Of a DNA stretch of 64,000 nt, positions 36,999-46,543 are shown piece after piece. Both the position numbers and the translations under genes were made by a program. Origin of the DNA: Calothrix sp. HK-06 (GTDB lineage Bacteria > Cyanobacteriota > Cyanobacteriia > Cyanobacteriales > Nostocaceae). Position 1 is the stretch's first letter, and each line of letters starts with the position of its first letter. A model generated the notes under the pieces. That model did no database searches, had not been told where the DNA came from, and was given only the letters and a program-made list of their open reading frames with translations. Location: assembly GCF_001904745.1 (NCBI RefSeq), contig NZ_MRCD01000009.1, positions 89,007 to 153,006 on the forward strand. Direction: 5' to 3'.

Positions 36999-37063
36999 TG
37001 GCAACGGATTACCTAACGGATGTAACGGATGAACTAATAAATCATCCGTTATATCCGTTGCCT
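36999..37063. repeat. ACGGAT inverted repeat between convergent genes
   Basis: Three left units (GGCAACGGAT, CTAACGGATG, TAACGGATGA) are mirrored by ATCATCCGTT, ATATCCGTTG and CC, with a short AATAA loop. The element starts right after the TGA of the WD40 gene and ends in the TAG of the metalloprotease gene, so it fills the whole gap. Relatives lie at 4639, 31508, 42134, 51701 and 56103. Confidence 0.8.
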
Positions 37064-40016
37064 AGTTGGATTGAATTCGCGCACTGAGAACTTTGTCTAT
37101 TCGGTCACGTGTTTCCAAAATGTGTGCTTTAGTGTATTCGTCTTTTGAGTCTACTGATTTAAGTTTCTCGTCAAGCTGTTTGAGCTTATACCATGCAATA
37201 GTACGTGCGTCTTCTGGTATGCGTTCTTGTTCTTTACGCAGCACCATTGAGGTTAAAAGGTCTAAATATTGACGCTGGATACCTCTTCGCAAGCTGGATA
37301 TTTTAATTTCTCGATTTTTAGATTTGACGACTTCTGTCCAAATTCCTTCTTGTAGAGTATCGAATAACTCAGGTATTGTTAGTGCTTTATCGGTTGCTGA
37401 TTTGAGTTCTATATCTTTGATACGTGAGAGACGGTCTCCTGATAGTAAGTCAACTAGTACTGATGTTTGAATAAATAATACTAAGTCGTGTATTGGGTAG
37501 TCTAATCTGCCTACCCGTGTTCTTGTTCCCCAATGGCGCCAGCGAGAAGGTGCCAGTTTGTTTAATAATTCAGGAGGGAAGTTAAAAGCATCTTCGGCAA
37601 AGACGTATTTTTGTAATGTTGTTAATGCTTGTCGCTGTTTTTCTACGGGAATAGGTTGGAATGGTAAGCGTTTATCCCCTTCGTTAGCACGTACACGGTA
37701 AAAAGATTGACCACCTATATACTTAGTGGTAAAGAATATATTTTGGAAATAGTTGCCAAGAACGGTACCAAATTGTTCGCTAATTTCGCTGTAATCTCTA
37801 TCATCTGAAGGATATCGCTTGTTAATTAAATCCCATAGTTGACGAGAGTTGTCGAGTTGCCACTGTGAGTAAAGTAGCACATTACCGCTGTTGTCCCAAG
37901 CGTTAACGGTTGGGTCGAGGTCGAGCATGTCCTCGTCGGTGGCATAAGTATACTCAGGTTTACTCGATTCTTTTGCCATTGTCTCAAGAAATGGTTTCTC
38001 GGCGCCTGTTGTTGGAACTGGAATTTGTGTATATCCGTATTTAATTACCCATTCGTCGTAGGGACCAATCATGCTGGGGAAGTAATCGCCTTGTTTTACA
38101 CCTTTGGGTGCTATATTTGGGGGGATATAATCCATTACCGATGTTGTTAAACCACGTTTGTGGGTGACTTCGGTATTGTTCATTTCCTCTGGTTTTAGCA
38201 TGGTGCTGCCACGGAAATTATGCCGTAAGCCTAACGTGTGACCAACTTCATGAGCAATTATTAATCTGAGATACTCGTGAATATAAGTTTTGATTTGTTC
38301 GTTTGTTGAAAGGGTGCCTGGTAATATCGTCATCGCCATTTTACCAAAAGCAAACTGATTTACTGCTTCCATTCCGTAACATAAATCATACTCGCCTGCG
38401 AGACGCGAAATGCGACCAAGAAAGTTGGAAGCATCTGGTTCACCTTTATCTCCTTTATCCCCTAATGCTCTAGCTTCGAGTCCGTTGGCACATAACATGC
38501 GGTTTTGCATCAACGCACTAATTGAAGTTCTGTTTTGAACTTGGTTGGGTTGCACGATTTGCCGATAGTCGTTTTTTAACGCACGTACAAAACTAGCATC
38601 GACTAAAATGTCCGCATCCAAAATTTCCCCATTTAATGGATTAACACGCGATGGGCCCATTGCAAAGTAACCATCAACGGTATTTATCCAGCGAATTGTA
38701 TTATAACGGATGTCGGCGGGGTCCCAAGTGGCATTATCAGGCATTTGCTTGACCTGAATTGCATCTCTAAATCCTGCTTTCTCAAATGCTTGGTTCCACA
38801 TTAAAACACCATCACGAATTGCATCACGGTATTCTAGGGGAACTGCGTTGTCTATCCAGAACACTATTGGCTTTTTGGGTGGTGATATTGCCGCGTTTGG
38901 GTCTTGCTTTTCTAAATTCCAACGGTTGATATAACGAACAAACGGGTCGTTGCGGTCGTCGTTCGATAAATCTTGATAAGCTGTGACAAAGTATCCTACA
39001 CGTTCGTCAGCTAAACGAGGACGATAATTATTATCGGGTAATTGCGACAAGCTGTAGTGAACTCGCAGTGTAAATCCACGACTATCAGCTAAAGTCTCAA
39101 AATTTGGTAGCCCCAATTCCTTGCCGCGACTACTGCCACCACCCCCGATAAAGTTCATTATCGATTCGATTTCTAAGTTTTGCGGAAAAGCTTTTGCGTC
39201 ACCAAAATATGACTGGTCGCCACCTGCCCCTACTCCTATACTTGCTGATAACCCTGATACATCGGTTAATAAAATATCGCCTAGGTCAATTAAAAGCGTT
39301 TTGCGTTCAGGATGAATACTTTTGAGTTGAATGTTATATAGAACTGAGTCGCTGAAAGAGCGCGCAAGTGAGCGAGCTTGTGGGTCGCCTTCGCGGGTAC
39401 GAAAATTAACATTACGGACAACAAACTGTAAGTTGTTATTTACACGCTTAAAGTAAAATAAAAAATCTTGCAGTGGCATACCGCTATATATACCACCTTC
39501 TCCGATACCCGACTCTAGGGTTGCGGTTGCCAGAAAATTCTTGTTTAGCTGTTCTGGTTTAATCTCTAGATAAATTTTATTTTTTTCTTTATTTCTATAC
39601 AGAGTAAATAAACCTTCTGAGCGCTGTGTGTCTTTGGTGACTTCATCAAACGGTTCTAAGTCATCGCGTTTTGGTGGTTTCGGCGCCTCCGCAGGTTTCT
39701 TCGTCGAACTTGAAGGCACCTTAGCGAGTTGTAACAAAGGTTGCTGGTTGGCTTTTTTGATATCATCGACCACCCACGCGAAATTTTGCGGTTGTACTTG
39801 CTTATTCTGATTTAACACCCATACCTGACCTTTGCCCAACCGTTGTTGTCGTTTTAGCTTGTCTGCTCCCTTAGTTTTTTCTTCTACACGAACCCGCGTA
39901 CCATTATCAACAGCAGTTTGTGCAACTGCATTAATTGAATAGGTCATTAAGCTGGCGGTAGTAATACCTATAACCAAACCACGTAACAAAACAATATAAG
40001 AAGTTAACCGTCTCAT
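37062..40016 (-). CDS. Zinc-dependent metalloprotease, metzincin type
   Basis: 984 residues. A signal peptide (about 1-33) directs export. The N-terminal half resembles the DUF5117/DUF5118 region of this family (LFTLYRNKEKNKIYLEIKPEQL). The catalytic motif HEVGHTLGLRH at 589-599 has all three zinc histidines and the glutamate, followed by a downstream Met-turn candidate (TTSVMDY). The C-terminal part matches the DUF4953-type extension. Related proteins in Bacteroidetes and cyanobacteria are unstudied. It probably acts in the periplasm or is secreted. Its stop codon comes from an ACGGAT repeat. Confidence 0.88.
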   Translation of the reverse strand: MRRLTSYIVLLRGLVIGITTASLMTYSINAVAQTAVDNGTRVRVEEKTKGADKLKRQQRLGKGQVWVLNQNKQVQPQNFAWVVDDIKKANQQPLLQLAKVPSSSTKKPAEAPKPPKRDDLEPFDEVTKDTQRSEGLFTLYRNKEKNKIYLEIKPEQLNKNFLATATLESGIGEGGIYSGMPLQDFLFYFKRVNNNLQFVVRNVNFRTREGDPQARSLARSFSDSVLYNIQLKSIHPERKTLLIDLGDILLTDVSGLSASIGVGAGGDQSYFGDAKAFPQNLEIESIMNFIGGGGSSRGKELGLPNFETLADSRGFTLRVHYSLSQLPDNNYRPRLADERVGYFVTAYQDLSNDDRNDPFVRYINRWNLEKQDPNAAISPPKKPIVFWIDNAVPLEYRDAIRDGVLMWNQAFEKAGFRDAIQVKQMPDNATWDPADIRYNTIRWINTVDGYFAMGPSRVNPLNGEILDADILVDASFVRALKNDYRQIVQPNQVQNRTSISALMQNRMLCANGLEARALGDKGDKGEPDASNFLGRISRLAGEYDLCYGMEAVNQFAFGKMAMTILPGTLSTNEQIKTYIHEYLRLIIAHEVGHTLGLRHNFRGSTMLKPEEMNNTEVTHKRGLTTSVMDYIPPNIAPKGVKQGDYFPSMIGPYDEWVIKYGYTQIPVPTTGAEKPFLETMAKESSKPEYTYATDEDMLDLDPTVNAWDNSGNVLLYSQWQLDNSRQLWDLINKRYPSDDRDYSEISEQFGTVLGNYFQNIFFTTKYIGGQSFYRVRANEGDKRLPFQPIPVEKQRQALTTLQKYVFAEDAFNFPPELLNKLAPSRWRHWGTRTRVGRLDYPIHDLVLFIQTSVLVDLLSGDRLSRIKDIELKSATDKALTIPELFDTLQEGIWTEVVKSKNREIKISSLRRGIQRQYLDLLTSMVLRKEQERIPEDARTIAWYKLKQLDEKLKSVDSKDEYTKAHILETRDRIDKVLSARIQSN

Positions 40017-40436
40017 TCAATTCACCCTACTGTGTAATTAACAGCGTTACATTTGTTTACTATGTCGCTGAACCTGTAACTATTTTGGTACTGCTTTACT
40101 GTAGTATTCTTGCAAACAATTATGTCTGTAGCAAAAAATACGTAATTATTTTTAGATTTGACTAGTAAATAAGCAGCTGGAAATAGTATAAACAACTTAA
40201 TCACAAACTTTATCTTTGCCAAAAAGTGAAATACTCTTTTACCAGAGATTTTATTTTGTTCTAAGATGAGCCTCGTAGTCAGTCAGGAGGGAACTTTATT
40301 ATTATCGTGTACTAAACAGATTTAATGTATGAAATAACACGTTACTAAGTAGCTTGATAACAGCTTGCTAGTAAGTATAATCCCTTGATTACAACCTTTG
40401 CGGGTAATTATAATATAGTATGACTCGGAAACAACT
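40017..40436. other. Intergenic region, divergent promoters presumed
   Basis: 420 bases between the divergent metalloprotease and pentapeptide genes. It contains CAGGAGGGA near 40283-40291 that would suit a ribosome binding site, but no start codon with an open frame follows. Nothing else is recognised. Confidence 0.4.
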
Positions 40437-42149
40437 ATGTCAGATTTATCTCAAGTCTGGAAGCAATTAGGAACTTATGTAAGGGGTTCTTGGGTGCATC
40501 AAAAGTTGAATAATGGTTTTGTTGCGGGCAAAGTTGGACGTACCTTAAGAAAAAGTGGGAATGGAGAAGCAAAAAAGCGCGAGGTCGGTACTAAGAATGT
40601 ACAGCAATTTTTGATGAATGAAGAACTGTATTCCAGGTTCATGGAATGGGGACAGGCAATAGAGCAAGATGTTTGGCTCATTGACGATACAGTGTTCTAT
40701 ACAGAACTTTACAATTTGCTGGGTGAAAGTGCTTTAAAAGCCGAAAATATGGAACTTGTTATCGCACGACTTAGTAAGAGCGATAAATTCTATCCAATTA
40801 AGGTTTTTGAGCGTCTTAATAATTTTTATCAACGTTGGTGCCAAGGGGAATTTATTGACGCATTACCCGACGCTAATTTTCCGCAGCAAAAAATGCTGCA
40901 AGTTAAAGCTAAAAATTTGAAGCTAGGATTGCGTGCGGTAGATATATATACCGGGCTAAATGTGTTAATTTTGCTTTTAGAGCTACACCGTTACGCACGG
41001 CAATTTGAAGAACTTAAGCAAAAAATAATATTTTATCCATCGGGGCAACCTGACACTGGTAACTTTTTTACATCGCAGTTGCTCCGTGTCATTAATTATA
41101 GTGACTCAATAGAGGTTGGTAATTTTGCTAGTACTGTGGGTGAATTCCTTTATGGTGGTAACTTTAGCGGCGCCTATCTTGGTGACGCAAACCTTATGGG
41201 TGTAAACTTCACAGGTGCAGTTCTTACGGGCACATATTTAGGTAACGCGAACTTTACAGGTGCCAATTTAAGTAGTGCGAATTTAGGTGCTGCGAATTTA
41301 GGAGATGCGAATCTGAGTGGCGCCAATTTGAGTAATGCGATATTGCGACGTACTGACCTTAGCAGTGCCAACTTTAGCGGTGCGAATTTACAGAATGCGA
41401 ATTTATCGGGTGCCGATTTGAATTACGCCGACTTAAGTAGTAGTAATTTAGATAGTGCGAATTTGCGTGGAGCGAACTTAACAGGTGCCAATCTTAGAGA
41501 TGCTGTAATTAGTCATGCAATTTTTAAAAGCGTAACTTGCTTCGGTGCAAATTTGAGTGGTGCCAACTTAGAAGGTGCTGACCTGAGTCAAGCTGACTTG
41601 TGTCGTGCTGATGTAAGTGGCGTAAATTTTATGAATGCTAATTTAACAGGAATAAATCTAAGCGATTCTATTCTGTTTAGCGCTAACCTGCAAAATGCCA
41701 TACTGCACGCAGCAGATTTAAGCTATGCAAAACTTAGCGGTGCTTTTTTTAATGGCGCCAATCTTAACTCTTGTATTCTTCTTGGCGCCGATCTTAGTGG
41801 TGTCAACCTTAGTAATGTAAATTTAAGTGAAGCTGATTTGAGCGGAGTTAATATGAGCGAGGCTGACCTACATAGTGCAGACCTAAGCGTTGCTGTTTTG
41901 TGCGGAACTGATATGAGCTACGCAAACCTAACTGGCGCCAACCTTAGTGGTAGTAACCTTACAGGCGCCATTTTTAACGGTGCTGATTTGAGTTATACAA
42001 ACCTCAGCTACGCCATTTTAGAAAATAATGATTTTAGTGGCGCCAACTTAGAAGGAATAATTTGGAATGAGAATCAAAGCTGGCAAGGAGCGCGCGGTTT
42101 GGAAACAGCACTAAATGTACCTGCGGGCTTACTGGCAACGGATGATTAG
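40437..42149 (+). CDS. Pentapeptide repeat protein with N-terminal helical domain
   Basis: 570 residues without a signal peptide. The first 230 residues form a helical, Gln-rich domain (QVWKQLGTYVRGSW, then ELLELHRYARQFEELKQ-like helices). From about 235 to 550 there are some 60 pentapeptide repeats of A(N/D)LSG type, giving a long right-handed quadrilateral beta helix. It probably acts as a cytoplasmic scaffold; pentapeptide proteins are numerous in cyanobacteria and mostly uncharacterised. The last residues ATDD and the stop derive from the ACGGAT repeat at 42134. Confidence 0.85.
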   Translation: MSDLSQVWKQLGTYVRGSWVHQKLNNGFVAGKVGRTLRKSGNGEAKKREVGTKNVQQFLMNEELYSRFMEWGQAIEQDVWLIDDTVFYTELYNLLGESALKAENMELVIARLSKSDKFYPIKVFERLNNFYQRWCQGEFIDALPDANFPQQKMLQVKAKNLKLGLRAVDIYTGLNVLILLLELHRYARQFEELKQKIIFYPSGQPDTGNFFTSQLLRVINYSDSIEVGNFASTVGEFLYGGNFSGAYLGDANLMGVNFTGAVLTGTYLGNANFTGANLSSANLGAANLGDANLSGANLSNAILRRTDLSSANFSGANLQNANLSGADLNYADLSSSNLDSANLRGANLTGANLRDAVISHAIFKSVTCFGANLSGANLEGADLSQADLCRADVSGVNFMNANLTGINLSDSILFSANLQNAILHAADLSYAKLSGAFFNGANLNSCILLGADLSGVNLSNVNLSEADLSGVNMSEADLHSADLSVAVLCGTDMSYANLTGANLSGSNLTGAIFNGADLSYTNLSYAILENNDFSGANLEGIIWNENQSWQGARGLETALNVPAGLLATDD

Positions 42150-42210
42150 CGGATGTAACGGATGAGTTGCTTAAAATAACCCATCCGTTACATCCGTTAT
42201 ATCCGTTGCA
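42134..42210. repeat. ACGGAT inverted repeat between convergent genes
   Basis: Left units GGCAACGGATGATTAGCGGATG and TAACGGATGA pair with right units CATCCGTTACATCCGTT and ATATCCGTTGC. The left arm encodes the last codons of the pentapeptide gene and the right arm abuts the aroB stop. It is in the same position and has the same symmetry as at 36999. Confidence 0.78.
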
Positions 42211-43294
42211 AATTATTCAGTACACTACGTATTGTATCTGTCGGTACTTCGTCGGTAATTTCGACTTTGCCTATTTGTGTAGGTAGAATGAATCGAACTT
42301 TGCCGTCTCTGACTTTTTTATCGATTTGTATTGCTGTAACGATGTCGTCTATATTTACTTTGGGTAAATGTGTTAGTAAACCCGCTTTGGCAATTAGATG
42401 ATTTTGTCGTTCTGTTTCTGCTTTCGTCCACATTCCTAGTTCTGCTGCCATTTCTCCTGCTGCTACCATCCCAATACCAACTGCTTCCCCATGAATTACT
42501 TCTGTGTATCCAGTTAAGCTTTCTACTGCATGTCCAATTGTATGACCGTAGTTGAGAATTGCTCGTAGTCCTGCTTCTCTTTCATCTTGACCGACTACAT
42601 CAGCTTTTGCTTGGCATGATAGTTTGATTATCGTCTCTAAGAGTTCGGGGCTGATTGTTTTTATACTATCTAAATGTGTACTTGCTTCCATTTGAGCGAA
42701 AAATTCAGCATCCCAAATTACACCATATTTTATGACTTCTGCCATTCCAGCTCTAAATTCGCGTTCAGGTAGCGTTTGTAATACTTCTGGGTCTATTAAA
42801 ACAAACTTCGGTTGATAAAAGGCGCCAATTAAGTTTTTGCCTTTAGGATGGTTAACACCAGTTTTGCCACCTATAGATGAGTCTACCATTGCTAAAAGTG
42901 TAGTCGGCGCCTGAACAAAGTTAATGCCTCGCAGGTAAGTTGCCGCAGCAAACCCCGTCATATCCCCTATTACACCACCACCTAAAGCTACTAGCGTCGA
43001 AGAACGTTCTAACCGATGTTCTATACATGCGTCGTATATTTCTTTTATTGAGTCTAGATTTTTATAGCTTTCTCCATCAGGTAAAATACAGGTAAATACT
43101 TGATAATTACTAGCTTGCAACGAATTAACAACGCGCGCTCCATAAAGCTCAAACACCGTTGGATTTGATACAATCAAAACTTTTCTACCTAGCTCTAACT
43201 TGCTCATATACTCGCCAAGTTTGTCAAGAGTTAAGGGTGCTATTTCAATTTCGTATGAGGACTCTGGTAAATTTACATTGATTGTGCAAGCCAT
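42197..43294 (-). CDS. aroB: 3-dehydroquinate synthase AroB
   Basis: 365 residues, canonical length. NAD-binding [19 protein letters not shown] and the zinc ligands in the [21 protein letters not shown] and IHGEAVGIG blocks are intact. It makes 3-dehydroquinate from DAHP in the shikimate pathway in the cytoplasm. A distant paralogue, eboD, lies 3 kb away but is clearly different. No shikimate neighbours are present. Confidence 0.97.
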   Translation of the reverse strand: MACTINVNLPESSYEIEIAPLTLDKLGEYMSKLELGRKVLIVSNPTVFELYGARVVNSLQASNYQVFTCILPDGESYKNLDSIKEIYDACIEHRLERSSTLVALGGGVIGDMTGFAAATYLRGINFVQAPTTLLAMVDSSIGGKTGVNHPKGKNLIGAFYQPKFVLIDPEVLQTLPEREFRAGMAEVIKYGVIWDAEFFAQMEASTHLDSIKTISPELLETIIKLSCQAKADVVGQDEREAGLRAILNYGHTIGHAVESLTGYTEVIHGEAVGIGMVAAGEMAAELGMWTKAETERQNHLIAKAGLLTHLPKVNIDDIVTAIQIDKKVRDGKVRFILPTQIGKVEITDEVPTDTIRSVLNNLQRI

Positions 43295-43530
43295 TGTTAA
43301 ATCCCTTTGCTTGTAGGCGCCTGTTTAGTAGTTTATAATTCTAATTTACTACTGAGCGTTAAGATTACATATGATTTATATTTATAGAATTTAAAGACAA
43401 TCAGATTTTATCCCCCTACAAGAACGCGAATTTGGAGGGATTTTCAAAACTACTGCATAATCGCATCAAAGCGGCGCGTATAGGGTAATTAGGCTACATC
43501 TAATTATTTAGTAGTACTTTAGTTTTAATT

Positions 43531-43996
43531 ATGCTGCAAAAACTAAAGCTTGGGAATAAATTTACTTTACTGCTTTTGCTTGTATTTGTTGGTGGAATCA
43601 TAATTAGTGGTTTCACTTTATCTAGTGCGATGCGTAGCAAAGCGGAGGATGAAGTCGCAACCAAAACAGAAATTCTAACACAGGTTATGAATTTTGTACG
43701 TAAATATACCACTAAAAACATTCAGCCCCTGTTACAAGAAAAACTAATAACTGAAACACAGTTTGTGGCTGAAACAGTTCCTGCTTTTTCAGCACACAAG
43801 GTATTTGAAAACTTTAAAGCAAAACCAGAGTATAATAGTTTCCTTTACTAAACATATTCCAATAATAGCCCTAACAGCACACGCAATGTCAGGCGACCGA
43901 GAAAAAGCACTTAATAGCGGGTGTGATGAATACGACACAAAACCCATCGAAATGTCCCGACTTTTAAACAAAATCACAACTCTTCTAAACAAATAG
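43531..43996 (+). pseudogene. Hybrid sensor kinase collapsed to its two ends
   Basis: The 5' frame (106 codons) has a membrane helix (LLLLVFVGGIIISGF) and the start of a DUF3365-type sensor domain (TQVMNFVRKYTTKNIQPLL, then [15 protein letters not shown]). It ends in a stop at 43851, where the other frame begins the end of a receiver domain ([31 protein letters not shown]). The kinase core and most of the receiver are missing. It is a fusion of both ends of a large hybrid kinase by internal deletion and cannot signal. Confidence 0.75.
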
Positions 43997-44027
43997 GCTT
44001 AAGTAGAAACATTTTCCCTCAAACCCT

Positions 44028-44042
44028 AGAAACCGGGTTTCT
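44028..44042. repeat. AGAAACCGGGTTTCT palindrome
   Basis: A 15-base palindrome after the collapsed kinase, followed by TTATTA. It may end that transcript. A second copy lies at 44801-44815 in the gap between the next two genes. Confidence 0.6.
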
Positions 44043-44119
44043 TTATTACAAAACTGTAATTTAGCTTTAGAGTCATATGAATTACAATAAGGCTGTTAGT
44101 ATAGTGTGACAAGTAATTC

Positions 44120-44794
44120 GTGAACGTGCTATTTGTCGAAGATGAAGCGAAAATTGCTAACTTTGTTCGGGCTGGATTAAAGGAGCAGGGATTTACTGTA
44201 GACTATTGCGATAACGGTGATGATGGTTATTTACGGGCACTCGATAACGAATATGATGTAATTATTCTTGATATTATGGTGCCAGGGAAGGATGGTTTAT
44301 CTATATTGAAGCAACTACGGCGCCAAAATAACAATACTCCAGTAATTTTACTCACTGCTCGCAATGAACTCGATGACCGTTTACAAGGATTAAATTTAGG
44401 CGCTGATGATTATATAGCTAAACCGTTTTTTGTTGAAGAATTAGCAGCGAGAATACACGCGGTTGTACGTCGAAGTGTTGGTGAACGTCAAAATGTACTA
44501 GCAATAGGAGCGTTAAAGCTTGACCGTATTACACGCGAAGTGACTTGTAATGGACGGGTGATAGAGCTAACTAGTCGTGAGTTTAATCTTTTAGAATATT
44601 TAATGCGTTCTCCTGGAAGAGTATTTACAAGAACTCAAATATTAGAACATGTGTGGGGATACGATTTTAATCCCAATACTAATGTTGTAGATGTTTGTAT
44701 TCAACGCATTCGCAAGAAAATTGACTCTCTTAATGAAGTAGGGTTAATTGAAAGCATTCGCGGAGTTGGATATCGCTTTCGTAAACCAGAGTAA
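44120..44794 (+). CDS. OmpR-family response regulator (CusR-like)
   Basis: 224 residues, GTG start. The receiver domain has acidic residues 7-9, phosphoacceptor Asp51 (IILDIMVPG) and Lys101 (AKPFF). The winged-helix DNA-binding domain (about 130-222) includes ELTSREFNLLEYLMRS and the C-terminal GVGYRFR. It pairs with the kinase gene 47 bases downstream. The length and the arrangement resemble the heavy-metal CusRS type. Confidence 0.9.
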   Translation: MNVLFVEDEAKIANFVRAGLKEQGFTVDYCDNGDDGYLRALDNEYDVIILDIMVPGKDGLSILKQLRRQNNNTPVILLTARNELDDRLQGLNLGADDYIAKPFFVEELAARIHAVVRRSVGERQNVLAIGALKLDRITREVTCNGRVIELTSREFNLLEYLMRSPGRVFTRTQILEHVWGYDFNPNTNVVDVCIQRIRKKIDSLNEVGLIESIRGVGYRFRKPE

Positions 44795-44800
44795 CCTCAA

Positions 44801-44815
44801 AGAAACCGGGTTTCT
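44801..44815. repeat. AGAAACCGGGTTTCT palindrome in operon gap
   Basis: The palindrome sits between the response regulator stop and the kinase start. It could lower read-through into the kinase or stabilise the upstream mRNA. Confidence 0.55.
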
Positions 44816-44841
44816 GTTTAGTAATACAGTTTAAGGTTATT

Positions 44842-46281
44842 ATGATTCGTTCGTTTAGACTTCGCATCGCTTTATTATCTGGGGCACTAGCAGGAAGCGC
44901 AATAGTTGGGTTTGGTACCGTTTGTTGGTATCAAATTTATAATGCTCAAATTAGCCGCCTTGATGCACAATTATTCAATCAGTTGATGCGAGCTTCGAGA
45001 TTGCCACCTGGAGAACAATGGCAATTTTATAAAGATTCTTTAACTACCAGCTTTGGCACAAATACAAAAATTCCTATTGCTCTATTCGTAAAAGGTCTAG
45101 ATGGAAGTGTATTATATCAATCTGATGAAGTAATTACTGATACAGAAATAAATCGCTTGTTAGAACGGCGCCTTAGAAACACACCTGCACCACCACCAAG
45201 ACCTAATAGACCACTATCAAGACCACTTGAACTACCTCCACGTCGGCGCCCACCTTTACCTGAATTTGTGACTGAGAAAACCGCAACAGAAGCTTGGCGA
45301 ATTACTGCCGTTAACTTTCCTAATAGTAGTGTTGCCATTGGCGTTAGTCTCCAAGCTATTAATCAACAAATGGCGACAATTCAAAATATCTTTTTAGTGA
45401 CAATACCAGTAACTCTGGTATTAATTACTTTTGCAGCTTGGTTTATTTCTGGTCGCGCTCTGTATCCAATTCATGAATTAACAGACGCCATTCAACAAGT
45501 AACGGTGCAAGGACTCAAGCGAAGAGTTCCCTTTAATACCACAGATGTAGAGTTTATAAAGTTAATTGAAGTATTTAATCAAATGCTAGAACGTCTAGAG
45601 CGTAGCTTTATGCAAGCCTCGCGTTTTAGCGCAGACGCAGCTCACGAACTCAAAACCCCGTTAACTATATTACAAGGTACACTCGAACAAACACTGCAAC
45701 AAGTTGAAACAGGTAGCGAGGTACAGCAGCGTTTGGGTAACTTATTAGACGAAGTACGTCGCTTGAGTGGTATCGTCCGAAAACTATTATTATTATCTCT
45801 TGCAGATGCAGGACAAATGAGCTTGTACTTAATTGACGTTGATATATACAAGCTACTTATGGAAATTATTGAGGATATAGAACTATTGGCGCCTCATTTA
45901 ACTATAGAAACTGATATCTCTAATCACAAACTACAAGTAAAAGCCGACCGTGACCTTCTTATACAAGTGTTACAAAACTTAATAAGTAACGCTATCAAAT
46001 ATAACCTAGATAACGGCTGGATAAAAATTTCAACTCGACAAACCCAAGTAAACCTCTACATTACAATAACCAATGCCTCAAATAATATTCCACCCAATGA
46101 CCGCACACGTATATTCGACCGCTTTTATCGTGCAGACCCCGCTCGAACTCGTAAAGTGGAAGGCATTGGATTGGGATTAAGTTTAGCACGCGAAATAATG
46201 CGCGCACATCACGGCACCCTTATCCTAGAAGAAACACCAGACGGTGAAACCGCATTTACTCTAACCTTACCGATAAATTAA
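44842..46281 (+). CDS. Sensor histidine kinase of the CusS type
   Basis: 479 residues. Two membrane helices (about 8-30 and 183-203) flank a periplasmic sensor whose end is strikingly Pro/Arg-rich (TPAPPPRPNRPLSRPLELPP). A HAMP domain follows (about 204-256), then the HisKA box with phosphoacceptor His268 (DAAHELKTPL) and the HATPase domain (NLISNAIKYN, GIGLGLSLAREI). It is the partner of the upstream regulator. The ligand is unknown; heavy metal is a guess from the architecture. Confidence 0.9.
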   Translation: MIRSFRLRIALLSGALAGSAIVGFGTVCWYQIYNAQISRLDAQLFNQLMRASRLPPGEQWQFYKDSLTTSFGTNTKIPIALFVKGLDGSVLYQSDEVITDTEINRLLERRLRNTPAPPPRPNRPLSRPLELPPRRRPPLPEFVTEKTATEAWRITAVNFPNSSVAIGVSLQAINQQMATIQNIFLVTIPVTLVLITFAAWFISGRALYPIHELTDAIQQVTVQGLKRRVPFNTTDVEFIKLIEVFNQMLERLERSFMQASRFSADAAHELKTPLTILQGTLEQTLQQVETGSEVQQRLGNLLDEVRRLSGIVRKLLLLSLADAGQMSLYLIDVDIYKLLMEIIEDIELLAPHLTIETDISNHKLQVKADRDLLIQVLQNLISNAIKYNLDNGWIKISTRQTQVNLYITITNASNNIPPNDRTRIFDRFYRADPARTRKVEGIGLGLSLAREIMRAHHGTLILEETPDGETAFTLTLPIN

Positions 46282-46470
46282 AGCGCAAAAATACGGAGAA
46301 AAGTGTTTTTATTTACATAAATTTAATTGATTGAGCTACTTATATAAAGCTTGAGTTAAGATACTCTAGGTAATAGTGACACTTCCATAACTGGTCTACT
46401 AAAACATAAAAATAAGTAAAGTAATTTTTTAACCTCATCAATCGGAAAAAATAAATATATTGAAGTAGAG

Positions 46471-46486
46471 ACGTTACATGTAACGT
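46471..46486. repeat. Degraded ACATGT-centred palindrome
   Basis: ACGTTACATGTAACGT with one surviving outer arm (GTAGAG at 46465-46470). It is the same family as 5629, 35861 and 51181. It lies between the kinase and eboD. Confidence 0.55.
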
Positions 46487-46543
46487 TTTTATATATTATT
46501 ACAGCAACTTTCAATTTAATTATTTTAAATAAGGAAATTTTAA

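Noticed and set aside
40022..40222. 66-codon frame with a hydrophobic start downstream of a TTG
   Set aside because: TTG start only, no ribosome binding site, AT-rich composition.
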